Part shown: piece by piece, positions 1-13,897 of the stretch | Layout: every line of letters begins with the position of its first letter | Numbering within the stretch: position 1 is the stretch's first letter | Source: Terfezia claveryi | Lineage: Eukaryota > Ascomycota > Pezizomycetes > Pezizales > Pezizaceae | Direction of reading: 5' to 3' | Assembly: GCA_015179025.1 (NCBI GenBank) | Contig: WHUX01000240.1 | Location: forward strand, 1 to 64,000 | Length of the DNA stretch: 64,000 bases | Notes under the pieces: model-generated | Databases searched by the model: none | Seen by the model: only the letters and a program-made list of their open reading frames with translations | What the model was told of the DNA's origin: nothing | Position numbers and translations under genes: made by a program

Positions 1-3000
1 TCGGTTTCTTTTATTTGGATCGAGCAGAGAACAATGATATCGGACATCACGTAAGTACAATTGCACGAAAATATTTGATAACACATCACTTCAGAGGGCA
101 GGGGAAATGGGAGATACCGGCAAATAGAACGGAGTGAAAGTTGCGGGGGGGGTGAAAAGAAAACAAGGGATAAAAAATACCTGGGCGCGAACGGAGGTAT
201 GTCGAACTTATACACATACTACACATACTCTAAACTACCGGTAATGTGATGTATGTATATGCAAGGCAGGTACGGAGTAATGTCTGCAGAACGTGGATCT
301 GTACAGAACCGTCGCGAATTTCAAACTGGTCTGGAAATTAAATTGGAGAGTGACTGAACGCCCTCGCATCTGCTTCAGTTGTGGTACCTGGTACCTAGAA
401 TACCAGAGAGGAGTTGTGTATTGGGATTTCTTGCATCTCAGTTTGGATTCCAGCCTTTAAAATAGCGGGGAAGTAGAAGGGGTCTGATGCTTATGATGCT
501 GAGGCATCCCAACATACATAAAACATGGGCCATTTGTCTCATGGCATTGACTCTGTCATGTAGAGCGGCCCGGCGCCACATCGAAGATATATTTTTAAGT
601 ATCACGGGTCATCTTAGACATACGGCAGTGGCAGAGACACAGGCTACTACTTTGTCGGCGGCGAAGGTCAATGTTGTGGCATTGCATTCGAAAAAAGGAA
701 GCCTGGGGGAGTCAGCAGAGTTATGTGGAGAAGGAGAATGTGCAATCATAAGGAAGCAACTTGGTGGTTTTGCTGTATCATGGAGATTACGTTCAATAAA
801 GCATTATAGAATCCAGGAATGTGGCTCTGTGGGTACGTCCAGAGAGACTGATAGCACTGTGCATTGTCTCCTTACATGATAGTGTACAGTATAGCACGAG
901 AGCAATCAACGATGATTGTGTCGGCTTCGATGTACCCCGCACCCGTAATGAATTTCTACAGGTGGACCAGTGACCTACTAGTAAAACCCAAACCTCCAGG
1001 ATATAGCTTACTTAGAAAAGCATATTAATTGCATGTGAGGGGGGCCAGTTTACTTACGATGTTGTTTGGCCGACACGATTGCACCCGAAGAGCCTACACA
1101 GTTGAAACATGCAGCGATCTACGGCGATCCAAGGATCTGACGGCGTGAGCTGGTACCAAACCCGAAACCAGGCATGCAAACATGTGAGATGCGATAAACT
1201 AGGTGAACCAGTACGTATGACGATATCATTGACACAAGACCGATGATACCATGCTATGGTTCAGATTTTGCAATGGCCAATTAGCTGGAGTAGGTGTCCA
1301 AATCGAATCAGCCGATGGGAACGCTTGACTCGCTGATGGGGGGCCCAATTCCGTTTTAATTGCGAGTGCACGTGCAAGTAACTCGGAGCTGAAACCCATG
1401 TAATTACAGTACCTGTAGCTGACTAAGGGAAATCTAAGCCCTTTTCCTTTCATCCCTTTCCCCAACCGGACTAGGAACCATTTCCCTTCTTGGTGGGCTG
1501 CAACATCTGGAGACCTCATGACCGATCGGGCATGGCATTCACATGTCAGGAACGCTAATGCAACAGGGGTCTGGCTGGCCTTGCGCGCCAAGACACACGC
1601 ACTTGAGCTGGCGAGGGTTTCCTTCACCACAACGTTTCTTCCATCAACAAGGCACAGAAGGGGACTCTGAAATGTGTGACGTACTACTGTACTCTCACTC
1701 TTGGCCCAATGAAACAATTCTCCACGGAGCTCACTTGCTTTGGCTAGATTATGTAGCACCCCTGCCAGTCTAACGCCGGTTCTAAGAGCAGCATTGGCAA
1801 CATTGCAACGTGGGGGAGGGGCTAGGTACGGCAATTTGCGTGTGCCTTCCGATGTCTGAATATGTCGGGGACCGGGTACATACGTAGGTGTACCTAGGAG
1901 GCTGGGCTGGGATGATACCCGCGCTGTGTCGGCATCAATCCGAAATCGTCGATGTCATAGGTCTCCGCTAGCGGTTGACATGTGAGCATATTTTGAAAAA
2001 GTTCTGAAACCCTCAGTACTATAACAAACCCGACACGAGCGTTTCGGCAACATCCTCCTTAGAGCAGCGGCGAGTCGGGCATCGCAAGACACAAACAGCG
2101 GATCTTCAAGTCGGCTGTTGGGCACTTGCGAGCTATTTCGGATATTGCTCTGCGCCTGCCCCCTCCCCTTAGGCATCACAGTTTGGCCATTATGCATGCC
2201 CTACACCGTGCCTGGGGCACACAGCCCAATTGCCGACCCCAAGTGCTCATGATGCTGAGGCCTCTACGAGGCATGTGCGTGTGTGAAGCGAGGCTGCGAT
2301 GTTGTTGGTTGTGCGGTTGTGTGCGACGTAGTCCGCACATGTACATGTACATCACTATACATCACATCGTTCCTCATCGTCCCATAACCACCAGAAAGCC
2401 CCACCGCTGCCTACCTACTCTCTCAATTCGACTACGGGAGCTCCACGCTCCCTTTCGTGACCTCGCTTCCGCTTGATGCTTCGAGCTATCCTACTGATGC
2501 AACCGTGTTCCCCCACACTACACGCCCAGGCATCCCTAATACCAATATAGCACGCCTCTGACTCTGCTGGAGATCTGGAGATCAGCAGCCAGCCAGCTCC
2601 CCCAACCAGCTCTCCTTGCTCGGCCTGCTTGTTCTCCTTATTCACCGAGTGCTCCATCGGCACATGTTAATGTGTGGATTTCTGCTGTCCTTGTCCTTGG
2701 GTTTCTCGATCTTGTACTGCATCCCGGCTGATCGAAATTTAACCTACTCGCCTTTCAGAAACTACACTTCTCTTCTCTAATTTCCATACTCGACTCACTC
2801 CCTGCCGAATCATAATCGGTCGGCACGAGATCAAATCGTTCCCAGATATTCCTTCTTCCCTTTTGCCGATAGGCAATCACAGTGCCCATTCCCCCACTTC
2901 CTTTCCTCTGGTAATCGCGAATACTGGAACGCTTACTTCGTCCTCGGCTGTTCTACTCACTCGGCCAAACGACGATTCAACTGCAACTCGATTGGCTACG

Positions 3001-3434
3001 ATTGCCCCCTCCCTGTGGAACTGGTTCTAATCATCAATTACTTTTCTTTCATTCTCCATTTAACCAAGGTATCAGAAGGTCCACCTGCTCGAACGCCCTC
3101 CACTGAGAGCGCTAATTTGGCAACTATATCCTAAATAAAACCCTGCACCCTACTCAACACCAGAAACACTTCAAGCCGCTAATAAACACGAGCTCGCACT
3201 GCCGAGAAGGAGATCATCTAGTTGACTGAGAATATAATACTTGGGCATCGAAGCACCATTTGAGACACATCTCTTTGGATACACAATACTGGCATTCTTG
3301 TCACGCCCACATGCACAAAAATAGTGTATGGTATTCAGAGATCGTCATTAACAGCCAGAGTACTACTCAGGAATTAGAAATTTTACTTCATATCGCAGGT
3401 ATCGCACGAGAACAACATCCCAGCTCGATAGAAT
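1..3434. other. Gene-free stretch upstream of the Opi1 gene
   Basis: I see no supportable gene here. The open frames present (for example 487-879 on the plus strand and 1226-1834 on the minus strand) have no recognisable domain, biased composition or splice structure. From about 2700 to 3430 the plus strand is rich in C and T, as is common for promoters and leaders of fungal housekeeping genes, so it probably carries the promoter and 5' leader of the gene starting at 3435. Confidence 0.6.
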
Positions 3435-6028
3435 ATGGCAACTCGGACGACTCGGTATAAGTCTCACTCTCCCACTCCGTCACCTACGCACGCCTATGAG
3501 CAGCCTCAGCCGTTCACAACAGGGGCAGTTGGTTCAATGACGTTGGAGAGGAGAGGATCCCAGGATAATTTCTGCGGTAGCCGGAATGATCTCACACTTC
3601 CACCATTCTCGAAAAACTTGGTTGTAGGCAACGGAGCTCCTAATTCACCAAGACATTCCAGTTACACCCAGACTTTCTCGTTGCCGCCATCGAGAGATGC
3701 TAGAAATTATACTCGAAACAGTCGACCTAAACAGGTTCAAGAGGATGGCGTTGCGATGAGGGGCCATCACTACAGTTATGACGACATCAACTATTGCGAA
3801 TTTTCCCAGACGAAACCTCCTATGAATGTGCAAGACTCTGAACCCCCAGCCCATCGTCAGCTACCCGCAGTGGGCAACTCGGAGCATACCAATGGCTCAA
3901 GATTACCACCAATTAACCAGTCTGCATACCAGACGAACTACAACACGAATCCAGATGCACATAGACAACGACAGCTATCGATTAATTCGATTATCTCCTC
4001 ACCCGGCACCAATGCTTCAAGTTCAACCTATAGCCCATTTGGAGCTCCAGCACATGGCAATGGGACCATGAAGAAGAGAAAGAAGAGCTTTGGAACCGAG
4101 GGCGATGGTGGAATGGAAATTATTGATAAAATTGACCGAGAACGAGATTGTGGTCAAGCTAATGGGGATAGCGGGGTTGCGGAGGTGAATGGAAGTGTCA
4201 AGGTGAAACCGAACGTCGGTTTGGGATTAGGATTGGAGGACCCAGACGTCCGACTGGCTGCGGAGGCATTAGGGGACTTGCGAGCTGGTAAGTCACACAA
4301 ATTCATCAATCTTAAAGGTCACATCAAATTTGCCCACCATGCATATGTATAGCTTCACATCAAATACGTCCTGAAATTAGACCCCAATCCTGACACCAAG
4401 AGTACCACTCCCCTGTCTCACACTTGCACCCATGTTGAAAATGGCGTCGTCAAAGCTATTCGTGTATGCTATCTTTCATCATTGCAATTGTCTTATTCTT
4501 TCAAGGCTACAGAGACATTGTGGACTCTCTTGGTTACCTTTCATTTCCTTCGGTTGTTTCCACAGAGTTCTTGTGCATACTACTGTTAGGGTTCGGCTAA
4601 TCCCTGGTCGCTGCAACTAGATCTTAATCACAGTGGGATAGCCAGCCGGCACCAAAATCATTTGCAATTGTCAACAACTAGCAGCAGTAGCTCATCAGCC
4701 ACTACGACTACTGGTCTTAATTCACCACTTTCTCCATCCCAAATAACCAACCAGTATGCTCTACATGTGAACCCAGAAGATGCACCACTGTTGGATCTTA
4801 TTCAGAATAATCCCAACCCAGTCCTTCGCGCCGCGAGTGCGGCCGGCCGTTTCTCGGCTGCGGCTTATTGCACAAGCAAAACTTTGTCCCCAAGCTTCAA
4901 GATTGCTGCTGAGCAATTTGAAAGTGTGGCAAAGGGGCGCCTGGGAGATGCCGTTGGCGGCTTGGTTTCAACAGTTGGAAAGAGGAGTGGGTTAGAGAGC
5001 TTAGTAAGGAGATCACTTGTAAACTCGGTCGTAACAAGCCCTGAAGGCGGAAAAGACGACAGCCGAAGGTTACCACTACCGCTTTCTCTATCAAATGGAA
5101 CCGCAAAAAAGCGAAAGACTAGCAGCGGGGAAGATACGGAAAGTAATGGTGGAATGTCGTCGACATCGTCAACACTCGGTGATATCCTAGAAGAAGAGAA
5201 GGCTCTCCAGCAACAGCCACAACAAGATAGTCAGAATTGGCAGAGGTTGATTCTGTCTACTTCTGGGATTGGTGCAATGTCTGAAGAGTCACTCAAGTCG
5301 CTCAAGTATTGCCTGGAATGGCTCCGCTGGGCTAATAGCCATTTGGGCAAGTGTATTGAGACATTGAAGACGGTGTTGGAGGAGTATGAGCGGAATAAGC
5401 AATCTATGGATTGCGATCCTGATACCGCACAGAGTCCGCAAACTGGTGGTTCTGGGATGGCAAGTAACTCTGCAGCAGTTACTATGCGGAACCCGGAAGA
5501 AACAGAGGAAAGGAAACAAATGCTTATGGGAAGAATTGAACGATTGAAGTGTGAAGTACTCAAGACATTGAAGAAAGTAATCAATGTCGTTGATAGTTAT
5601 GCAGGGGGGCATTAGTGGGTGAAACAAGGAATATGGTCAAAAGACAGCTTCTTTGCTTGCCCCAGAGGCTACAAATTGCATTAGTGACTCATACTCCTAG
5701 TGCAGATGGTAATGGTAATGAGCAATCCGTGTCGGGGCCTGGTGCTGCGCCTGGTGGCGACCCTGCAGCGTCTGCACAGAGAGTCATAATCGTTGCAAAG
5801 GAGGGTCTGAATATGATGCATAATGTCAGCAGGCTAGTGGAGATTGCGCTCGTGGGGGCGGAAGAGTGGTGCGAGAAGTTGGGTAGGAAGAGAGAACCGG
5901 AGGAGAAGAGTGGTGAGGGGGATGTTAAGATGGTTGAGGCGGGGCAGGAGACTACCACCCCGAAAGATCAGATTGTGGAGAATGGAGAGTGGAGAGGTGA
6001 GGAAGGGGATGTGGAGATGGAGGGTTAG
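3435..6028 (+). CDS. opi1: Opi1-like transcriptional repressor of phospholipid biosynthesis genes
   Basis: In yeast, Opi1 is tethered to the ER by phosphatidic acid and Scs2 and, when released, represses inositol/choline-responsive genes through Ino2 and Sin3. Exon 1 is 3435-4287; a GTAAGT donor at 4288 and a CTAG acceptor at 4620 give a 333-nt intron, and splicing restores the family motif LAAEALGDLRAD, which supports the junction. Exon 2 carries the central segment (LSPSFKIAAEQFE, VSTVGKRSGLE), a basic stretch AKKRKTSSGE that could act in nuclear or lipid binding, and the conserved C-terminal block GIGAMSEESLKSLKYCLEWL. At 5604-5609 the frame breaks: YAGG is followed by H and a stop, while one more G would read on into VKRQLLCLPQR, the conserved block after YAGG in this family, to the stop at 6028 (about 753 residues). 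The N-terminus is Ser/Pro/Asn-rich and probably disordered. The identification is secure; whether the break is real is open. Confidence 0.9.
4288..4620 (+). other. Intron of the Opi1 gene
   Basis: The donor is GTAAGT and the acceptor is CTAG. At 333 nt it is several times longer than the other introns inferred in this window (50-82 nt). Removing it joins ...DLRA to D with correct phase. Confidence 0.85.
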
Positions 6029-8036
6029 TTCAGTTGGGTGAACAAACCCCATTGACGGGAATTCCTTTTATAATTGCATCGATATTATACTGTTTCGTTA
6101 TTTTATGCATATTTCTTTTCTTCCCTTTTACCTTGGTGGGGTTGGATTACCTACCGTTTAGCTGCATGATATGAGTACTTTTTTTTTTTTTTCTATCTTG
6201 TCTTGATTTTGTATTCTTTGGGATATATGGCTTTTTTTTACCTCTCTCGAAGTGGATTGAATGTAGTTTAAGGCATGTAGGCATGAGATTACTAAGTAGG
6301 TGTGTGATGTATATCGTTTTCTTTTAAATTGGATCTTCATAGGCGTGAATTCTCTGGATGGTTACAATTACACTTTTCAAGTCTATCTACTATCTTTCTA
6401 TTACTACTGTAGCAAGCAGACTAATTCTATCGTTCCTTCTATATCCCGATAAGATGAGTTGCGAGAGTCTAGCCGGCCCGGCCCTCCTTTATTCCGTTTG
6501 GAGCTAATTATCTTCACTCAACTAGATCTATATATTTTATCGTATATCCGAAATCTGGGTTATCGAGGAATGATTTCTCGCAGTAAGCGAATACTGGGCT
6601 ATAACAAGCTTGATAGAGAGAAACTAGGAGAAGTTCTTTTGTTCTGACCGATACTTAGTTGTGATGTGCATGACGAAATGATAAGTAATATCAGTAATAT
6701 GACCCCCCCAAACCCACAACCCCCACTGCTTTTCACATGACTCTCCTTTGATATAGTGCAAAAGGTTTTGTGGGGTTTATGGTAAGATGAAAGGAAAAGA
6801 AAAAAAAAAAAAAAAAAAAGATGTAGTATTTGGTGGGATCTTCTTGTTGTGGTGTGGTGTGGCGCAATATTGCCTTCAGTTTGGGATAAGTATCCCTACT
6901 CATGACACCCCCCCTTCGTTACTTGGTAAAAAAGATAGATGGAACCGACTACTTTTTTTTTTTTTTTTTTTTTTTTTCCCCAAAAAACAAAATGCACGCA
7001 ATATTATTACTATTACTAAAGCTCTCAACAATATATAGATTGTGCCTACGGAGGGAGGTAGGGAGGTAGGGAGGAAGGAATGCTGATAGGTTATAACTGT
7101 CTATATATATATATATTTGTTAAGAGGTCGGATCAAAAAAAGCAACTTTTGTTAGAGCATTTTTTTTTAGTCGGACGAGTTGATGAAAATGATTCTTGGA
7201 AAAACCTCTTCCATGGTTGGTTAAGTATATATCTAGATCCTCCAGCGTCAGAAACAAAAAAAAAAGCTTAATTATTACCCTGAGCAAAGAAAGGCCTTGG
7301 CATGGCACTAGGATTACGATTGATATATTCAATATTTGGTTTAAGTATGACGATCGCCAATGACCACCTCAGCCACGGACAGTTGACAGTGGTAGAGAGA
7401 CTGTTCTCCCATCAGCGCCAGAAAGCGGATTTTAGAGACACATTGGAAGATGATTACCAGAGGTGGTAAATGGAGGTGTTGAAGTCTTCTAAATAAATAT
7501 ACCTGGGCTAATATAATAGACAAGTTTATATTCCGTCTGGGCAGATCAAGAAAAGAACTGGTGATGAGGTAAAGGACAGCTACTCTACTAGGCAAACGGC
7601 TTGTCATGCAACTTCAACTAAAAGAGAAAGGAAAAAAAAAAAAAAAAAAAAAAAAAACCCTTGATTACTCTGAATTTTATAGCAGAGTAGATCTGTTGTG
7701 GCACAGCCAGTGGTAGGTAGACTTTAAGAGCCCATGCAAAAGGAAAAAAGAAGAGAAAAAAAAAGAGAAAAAAAAAGAGCAGCTTCCAAAATAAAATTGA
7801 CCACTACTGCGCCTTCAAATGCTTCAAACCAGAGATTAAAAGAAATGTAATAAAAAAATAAAAAAATCCAAATCCAAATCCATAGAAATCCCTTTCCAAA
7901 AATCATAAGAGGAAAAAAAAAAAAAAAAAATCAATTCAATTGCAAGGGATGGGATACCCACTTAAGCAAATACCCTCGCGCCGCTAACTCCCTCAATGAA
8001 AGAAATACATGTACTGCTTCGATGTGCGGAAGAATA
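6029..8036. other. Convergent intergenic region with long homopolymers
   Basis: This 2-kb gap lies between the convergent Opi1 and RdRP genes and must hold both 3' ends. It contains no supportable gene. It has unusually many mononucleotide runs: A20 at 6800-6819, T25 at 6953-6977, A27 at 7632-7658 and A18 at 7913-7930. The short open frames here are mostly low-complexity K/F/L stretches generated by these runs. Confidence 0.7.
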
Positions 8037-11000
8037 TCAACAAGGTATATCATCTTCAAAGTCATACCAAATTTCCTCCTCCTCGTCGTTCAGTCCAAAG
8101 GTGATCCGGTCTTCCTCTCTCTTCCTCATAAACCGCCGATCCGTCTTGAGGCTCTGATAGATATCCTCAATGACATGCCTCGCAGTCCCAGTCGCTCGGG
8201 CCTTTAATTCACAGAGCTGCTGCCCAGCCAAGTACCACACAATAGACCCAACACCGCCCCACTTCAAAAATGCCGCCGATGCCTTCAGCAACTGCCATTC
8301 CGAGCTTGGCTTTTCGGCGTCTTTCATCCACCGGGAGATAATAGGATGGAATGTTGTTTGACCTTCGGGAAGAGGCTTAATCATGAAGTACTCTGCATAG
8401 CAGGCGTCGACCGTGCTCCCGAAGCTATCACCCTCCTCGGCCTGGGACTGGGACTGGGAGTACATGGGCCCGCCTCCAAAACCACGTTGATTAGAGCCCG
8501 TATTCCACCTCCTGTTTACCATGGATATCCATTTGTCCCAAACTTTGCCCAGCTCAGTGCGAAGGTATCGAAGGCAGTCCTTGATCTCAGGGTCCAGTCG
8601 AGCTCTTACATCCTCCTCGTGGATCATCACCGTCAAATCACCGTCCGAATAAGGTGCATTCTCAAGCTTATGCTTGTTTTCAAACTCGACTTTTCGCTCA
8701 GCTATCTTCTTCTGAGCGAACCCGTCGAGCCTGGCGATGATATTCGCGGTGGCATCACCTGGGTCTGCAGGCGGGTACTTAAACTCAGAATTATCATCGT
8801 ACCCTTTCTGAGAGAATTTTTTTTTTCTCAGGGAAGCGTGGTCTGGTTGCAGAGACAACCCTTGCTTGGGTGCATCTACCAAATATGCGCAGATCTTAGC
8901 CAGTTCAATGGCAAGATCATCCGCGAGGCCGAACTGCTTTGAATACCGTTCGTGTTTCTTGGAGTAGATTCCCAGCAAGTTAGGCTGGGAGTTGAGGGTG
9001 TAAAGAGCCCCTGCACGTAGGAATGCATTCGCGACTCGTATTTGGTAGAGGGTAAGCTTCGTACTACTTGGAATCCTGGTTGTGGGGAGTGGGAGTTTGT
9101 TGACCCGTTCCTCATATTTGGTGAACCATTCAGATTCACCTTCAAAAGCAGTATTGATGGGGCCCTCTTTTTGAAAGGGTTCGACAATCCGTGGATCCCA
9201 GCAGATCCAACACTATGGAGAATTAGAGATGAACAGAGATATATCGATACCATCATAACCTGATCAAACTCACTTTATCCCCATCATAATCCCCACCACT
9301 GAGAAGAGACGCAAGACTCCTCAAACCCTGTCTCGAAAACACAATAACATCCTTGAGCTCTCGTAATTGTTCGTTATTCACTGCACGAACCTTCTGAATA
9401 TCTGAAGGTAACTGTGCGGGATTTCGTGCTACGAGAATATCACCTTGCACGAAGTCGCGGCGCCTCCCAGTTCTTGGGTCCTCAATACCCCTAGAGAATT
9501 GTAAAGATACCTCTCCCTCCTTTAGAGTATCAGTTGGGTCTGCAATACAAAACAAATTTGTGGAGAGAGGTATGCAAATATGCATCTTCTCCTTCAAACT
9601 CTCCCAGAATCCTTCTATCATCTTGGTTAATTCCTTCCTCACATGTCCCTGGGATTGAGGACGAAATCCAGCCTGGACCGTTAAATTAGCGCCTGAACAA
9701 TAACAATGAATGCTGAACTTACATCTAACCACATCAGAAGTCTTTCAGCAGGGGCTGCTGGACAAGACCCTAGATACCCAATCGCAGCCATTGCCCTGGC
9801 GTTAGATAGCTTGCCGTTGGCATAAACCCAGTTTCTCAACAAAAGCCGATCGTCAATTGCATTATTGAGCTCCTGGATGATAAGCTCCAAGTGTTCATCA
9901 ACTAGGTCCCTTAGCGGCTCGAAAGGAACGCCACGATGATCGAGAACTGCCAATAGTTGAAGATTGACATTTGCGGGCTTAGGGGGATGGGAAAACCAAG
10001 CCAGATCCAACGTCGTCCATGCAGGGTCAAGCTCTGATACTTGATGCTCTTGATATTTCGCCTGCGATTCATTTACCCGGATCCATATTTCATTCGGGTC
10101 CCGTTTGCCCTGCGAGACCTCCTTGAGGGCGACTGGGTCCACTATCCAGAGACCCTTCGCTCCCCCTAACCGACCTTGTACGGCTGTTGGTGCTTCTTTC
10201 AGTCCTAGTTGCTCTTGAATTTTGCGAAAAACCGCAGGGGATGCGAAGGAGCATCCATCATCCATAACTTCACCCTCCACATTCCCAACTGTGTTCCGCA
10301 CATTGGGCTCTGGGGTGTATGGGTCGCCTGGCAAGCGGGGATTGAGAGGGTCGGGGCAGATCTGATCTGTGGTGAATTCAACCGTAGCGGAGGTCTTCGT
10401 AAGACCCAACGATAAACGCGACCACAGCTTTGGAACCGTGGAATTTAAATTTTTTGGAACCAAGGGGATATGCCAGTTGAGCAGCTCCTCAACCTCACAT
10501 TCATCCTCTAGCTTGATGCCTTCCCCCCGAACAGCAAATAAAATTGCTTGGAATGGTTGATCCTTATTCTTTTTATCCTTACCATCCTTCACATAGAATA
10601 ATCTCCAAGCCCGCCCCAACAATTCAATATCCTCCTGCATAAGGAACTGGACCAACGCTTCGTGGAATCTCTGTGGCGTCTGACATAATATTTTCCGTTC
10701 ATAGAACATATTATGTAGTTTATTTACGTTGGGTGGCGATGGAAGTCGAACTGTCAGGAAGCGGTCCGATCCATACTTTCTCCAGAAACGGTTGAGAGAC
10801 TGATGTGAGAGAGCATTGAGTCTGATACTGAAGGGAGGGCGGTTAGACGACGTATTGAACTCAATCGATCCGGTCATGTAGGCCGTTTTACTCCATCCGT
10901 CTCTCTTCAATACAGTGAAAAGCCCTGTGGAGATCCTCTGCTTAGGTAGGGAAGTTTGGGAACTGGTATTATGATGGGAAAAAAACTCCCCCATAATTTT

Positions 11001-12027
11001 ATACCAGGAACATTGGAGATCGTTGGCCTTACATGCTAACTGCAGTTCAACAAGGTAAGGGGAGAGAGCATTGGATAACTCTTCATTGGACAACGGAAGC
11101 CCACAGTGAAGAGCGACACGGGTGGCCTCATATTGTGCCCAAAAAGGGAGCTTGCCCAATACATATGTCCACGGGTTCTTGTCCAATGTAGATGTGGGGC
11201 TTTCGAACGGTGTCATATCGAACCCTAGAACGCAACATACACGTAAATACCCGGAAAAATCGAGGTCTTTATGGTATAGGGCATCAAGTACCTTGAAGAA
11301 CATTGTCAATGTCATCGTCACCGTCATAGTCGTCCTCAGATCCAGTCGTGAAATTACCAGAGGAGGTAACTTCTGTGTCAGGCTCCTGCACTGAAGGTTC
11401 AAGGGCTACGATCTTCGCCCTTGTGGCTTCTGCAGCCTTCGCAGTCCTAACCATCTCCTCTGTGAACTCATCGAAGCAGTCAAGGGTAACCCCTCCGCTT
11501 CCTACATCGAATTCATCATAGTCATCCGAGTCTGTTTCAAAGCTATACTCTTCTTCAGAGCCACGAACCTGCGGAGCAGCTGAAGAGTTTTTATCACTTA
11601 GGATGATCGGAGGTTCGGCACAGGGTTGAGAATTATGGTGCACTGAGTCAGTTGACGAGTATTCATTGGGTTCTTGGGAGATAGTTCCCCATATCCGGGA
11701 TTCTTCCTCCCCTGGCATCTCCAGATTTATCCACGCTGAAGAACACCAAGAATGCTGTTCTTCCATCATCTCCATGAGATTAGATAGGTCGGGATAGACC
11801 GCATCCTCTTGGAGTGCAGCATCTTGTTTGGCATGTTGATAATTTCCAGCGTTGAAGCTACTTTGCGTGGACGTAAAGGGCGTTGGCTGGCTCGTACTGG
11901 CCGCAGGTACGAACCGAGGCCTTGCCCTTGCTGAGAAATTGGACCCGGAAGATGATATCGAACTTCCTGATACTGATCTCCTTCTTAAAGACGTAGCGCT
12001 ACCGCCTATAGCCACTGGCTGCCACAT
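8037..12027 (-). CDS. Cellular RNA-dependent RNA polymerase (RNA silencing)
   Basis: Family members (QDE-1/SAD-1/RDR type) copy single-stranded RNA into double-stranded RNA for Dicer in RNA silencing. Four exons fit: 12027-11292, 11224-9723, 9672-9274 and 9212-8037, separated by introns of 67, 50 and 61 nt with GT-AG ends; the spliced frame encodes 1270 residues, usual for the family. The catalytic loop GGDYDGDK ends exon 3 (aspartates at 874, 876 and 878), preceded by ARNPAQLPSDIQKVRAV and KDVIVFSRQG, and followed in exon 4 by CWICWDPRIVEPF, all standard family blocks. Residues 1 to about 240 are Ser-rich then acidic and probably disordered. The first in-frame ATG after an upstream stop is at 12027; an extra upstream exon is not excluded. 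Catalytic residues are intact, so the enzyme should be active. I cannot assign it to the QDE-1 or SAD-1 branch without a tree. Confidence 0.95.
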
Positions 12028-13897
12028 GTCATAAGACTATTGAAATAAATGCGCCAACAATACTTCGTCTGGCGCCCCTTTGTTTCACGCACTAGCAGTG
12101 CAACTCGTTACCGTGGCAACCACACTGGCCTTCCACCTTTCCCAGTGAGAAATAGCTTGAGCACTGGGTAATTTGACTTATTCCCAAAATATGGATAAGG
12201 CAGAGACTAGAGTTTGGCTCATCAGTCGCTATTTATGGCCCCCTCTGTATAACATGGGTGAACTTACCGGCTCAACTGTATTGAGCAACGAGTTGAGGGT
12301 GCTATGGTCGAAAGATGGTGGGAGAGCTGAGTAAAAGAATTGAATTGGTTAAAAAGTTCTATTCACGCAACATATATATTATTGTCCACGGCTGGCTTCT
12401 TGCCGCTTAGCAGGTCTGTCTGATAAACAGAAAAAGGAATGCAAAAGCGAGTATTTGACGCCCCCGCAGCAATGACATGCAAATATCTGCACTCACCCCC
12501 CACCTCTCGAGATGAAACACAGAGAGAAAACTGCGACCAACCACTGAATGAGCTCGAAGAATTGAAAATGTGACAAATCTGAGTGAGTTCGTGACGTTAC
12601 CGTCGGCATAGTGCCAGTTTTCAGAATTCAATCGACACGATGGCGAGGTAAATCGAGAATGGAGCGTCTGATACGGATGTGATTCTGAAGACCCGGCGGT
12701 CATTGGCTAATTAATGGTGATGGTGTAGTGCAGACAATCCACAGACAGCTTCACTACTTCTTCAAGTCTAGATTGAGCGGATGTGTGCAGCACGCTGCGG
12801 GGAGCGGCACGGAGACCCCATGCGCTCATGCAAGCCTGGTTCTACCCTAACCAGTGTTAAACCCAATGCACTGCAGGTATATATTATTAAGTAACACCAC
12901 AGGGTCTGGAGAGCTTGTCGGCAGGTCAATGGCCAGGGTAGCGTGAGGTCTTATGTCAATTGTCCTGACTCACGAATGATGTTGCGGTGCAACAAACATT
13001 GTGCTACCTCTGTCGGCCTTTGTGCAGTGTGGTATATCGAGAAGCGATGATAGCGGGCCTTGAATCTTATCATTGGCCATGAATCGTAATAGGAACCACG
13101 ATTAAAAGATCCTGGTGCTGTCTTGAATGCCTGAATTAGCCCTTGTTGCGGACCAGGAGGTGTAGCTGGAAGGGTTGGTTGCATGCAAAAGATCATGTTG
13201 AGTTGCTGATCATCCGCCCGGCTAATGCTTGACCTCATGAAGCTCAGATCCAGTCGACTATTGTTAATGCAACTAGAACTTGGGTATCTAATAGTGAAGA
13301 AATATGAGGAGGTATAACAGGACTAAGCCGGAGTAGATAATGAGAAAAGACGGAAAGCATGACAAACTCGAGTCAGTGACCTTAGGGTTGCGTGCAAGGC
13401 TAATATTAGCATTAAAACATGGCTGGCTACATTGGCGCAAGCGAAGTGAAGCCTGCACATGTCCTTGAGCTTGGGCTTGTAATTGATGACGGCGACCTAT
13501 GTCTCTTCTGCAAGGTTCAAAATATGAATAACTGCCATGACCAAAGAAAGAGTAAGTACTTAGAGGTATCATACGTTGTGACAAAAGTTCAGGATCCTAG
13601 AAACTCAAAGATCGAGGGAATGTACGGGAGCGACAGCTACCTTTATATCTCGAAAACTGTATTACTTCTTTGGATCCCGTTCTTCCATTAATGAAATCTG
13701 TCGCCGCCAATCTGAGTCGCTACTAGTCTCGAACCCGACCGCTCCTAGGGAGGAGTCGCTACTACAGCACAAGCTCTTGAGTCACGCATACTTGTTTATC
13801 CATAAATGGCTAGCGACAGTGGGAGTACTGGTAACATAAACCCTGTCATGTCATGACTCGACATTGAGTCATGACGCTAATATATGTTCCTGCACGA
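12028..13897. other. Gene-free stretch upstream of the RdRP gene
   Basis: No supportable gene. The part next to 12027 should hold the RdRP promoter on the minus strand. Short open frames at 12407-12703, 12951-13238 and 13288-13691 have no recognisable features. Confidence 0.55.

Noticed and set aside
487..879. 130-codon open frame
   Set aside because: No domain, no splice context and ordinary intergenic composition; the length is within chance expectation.
1181..1532. CATGTGAGAT and TTCACATGT sites resembling the inositol-responsive element
   Set aside because: They lie about 2 kb before the Opi1 start, each has mismatches to the consensus, and such short motifs are expected by chance.
1226..1834. 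202-codon minus-strand open frame
   Set aside because: No recognisable motif or signal peptide, and the region shows no coding-like bias that I can see. It could be a lineage-specific gene, but nothing supports it.
8037..12027. Endogenised viral RNA polymerase
   Set aside because: The DxDGD motif and surrounding blocks belong to the cellular double-psi beta-barrel RdRP family, and the gene has several spliceosomal introns.
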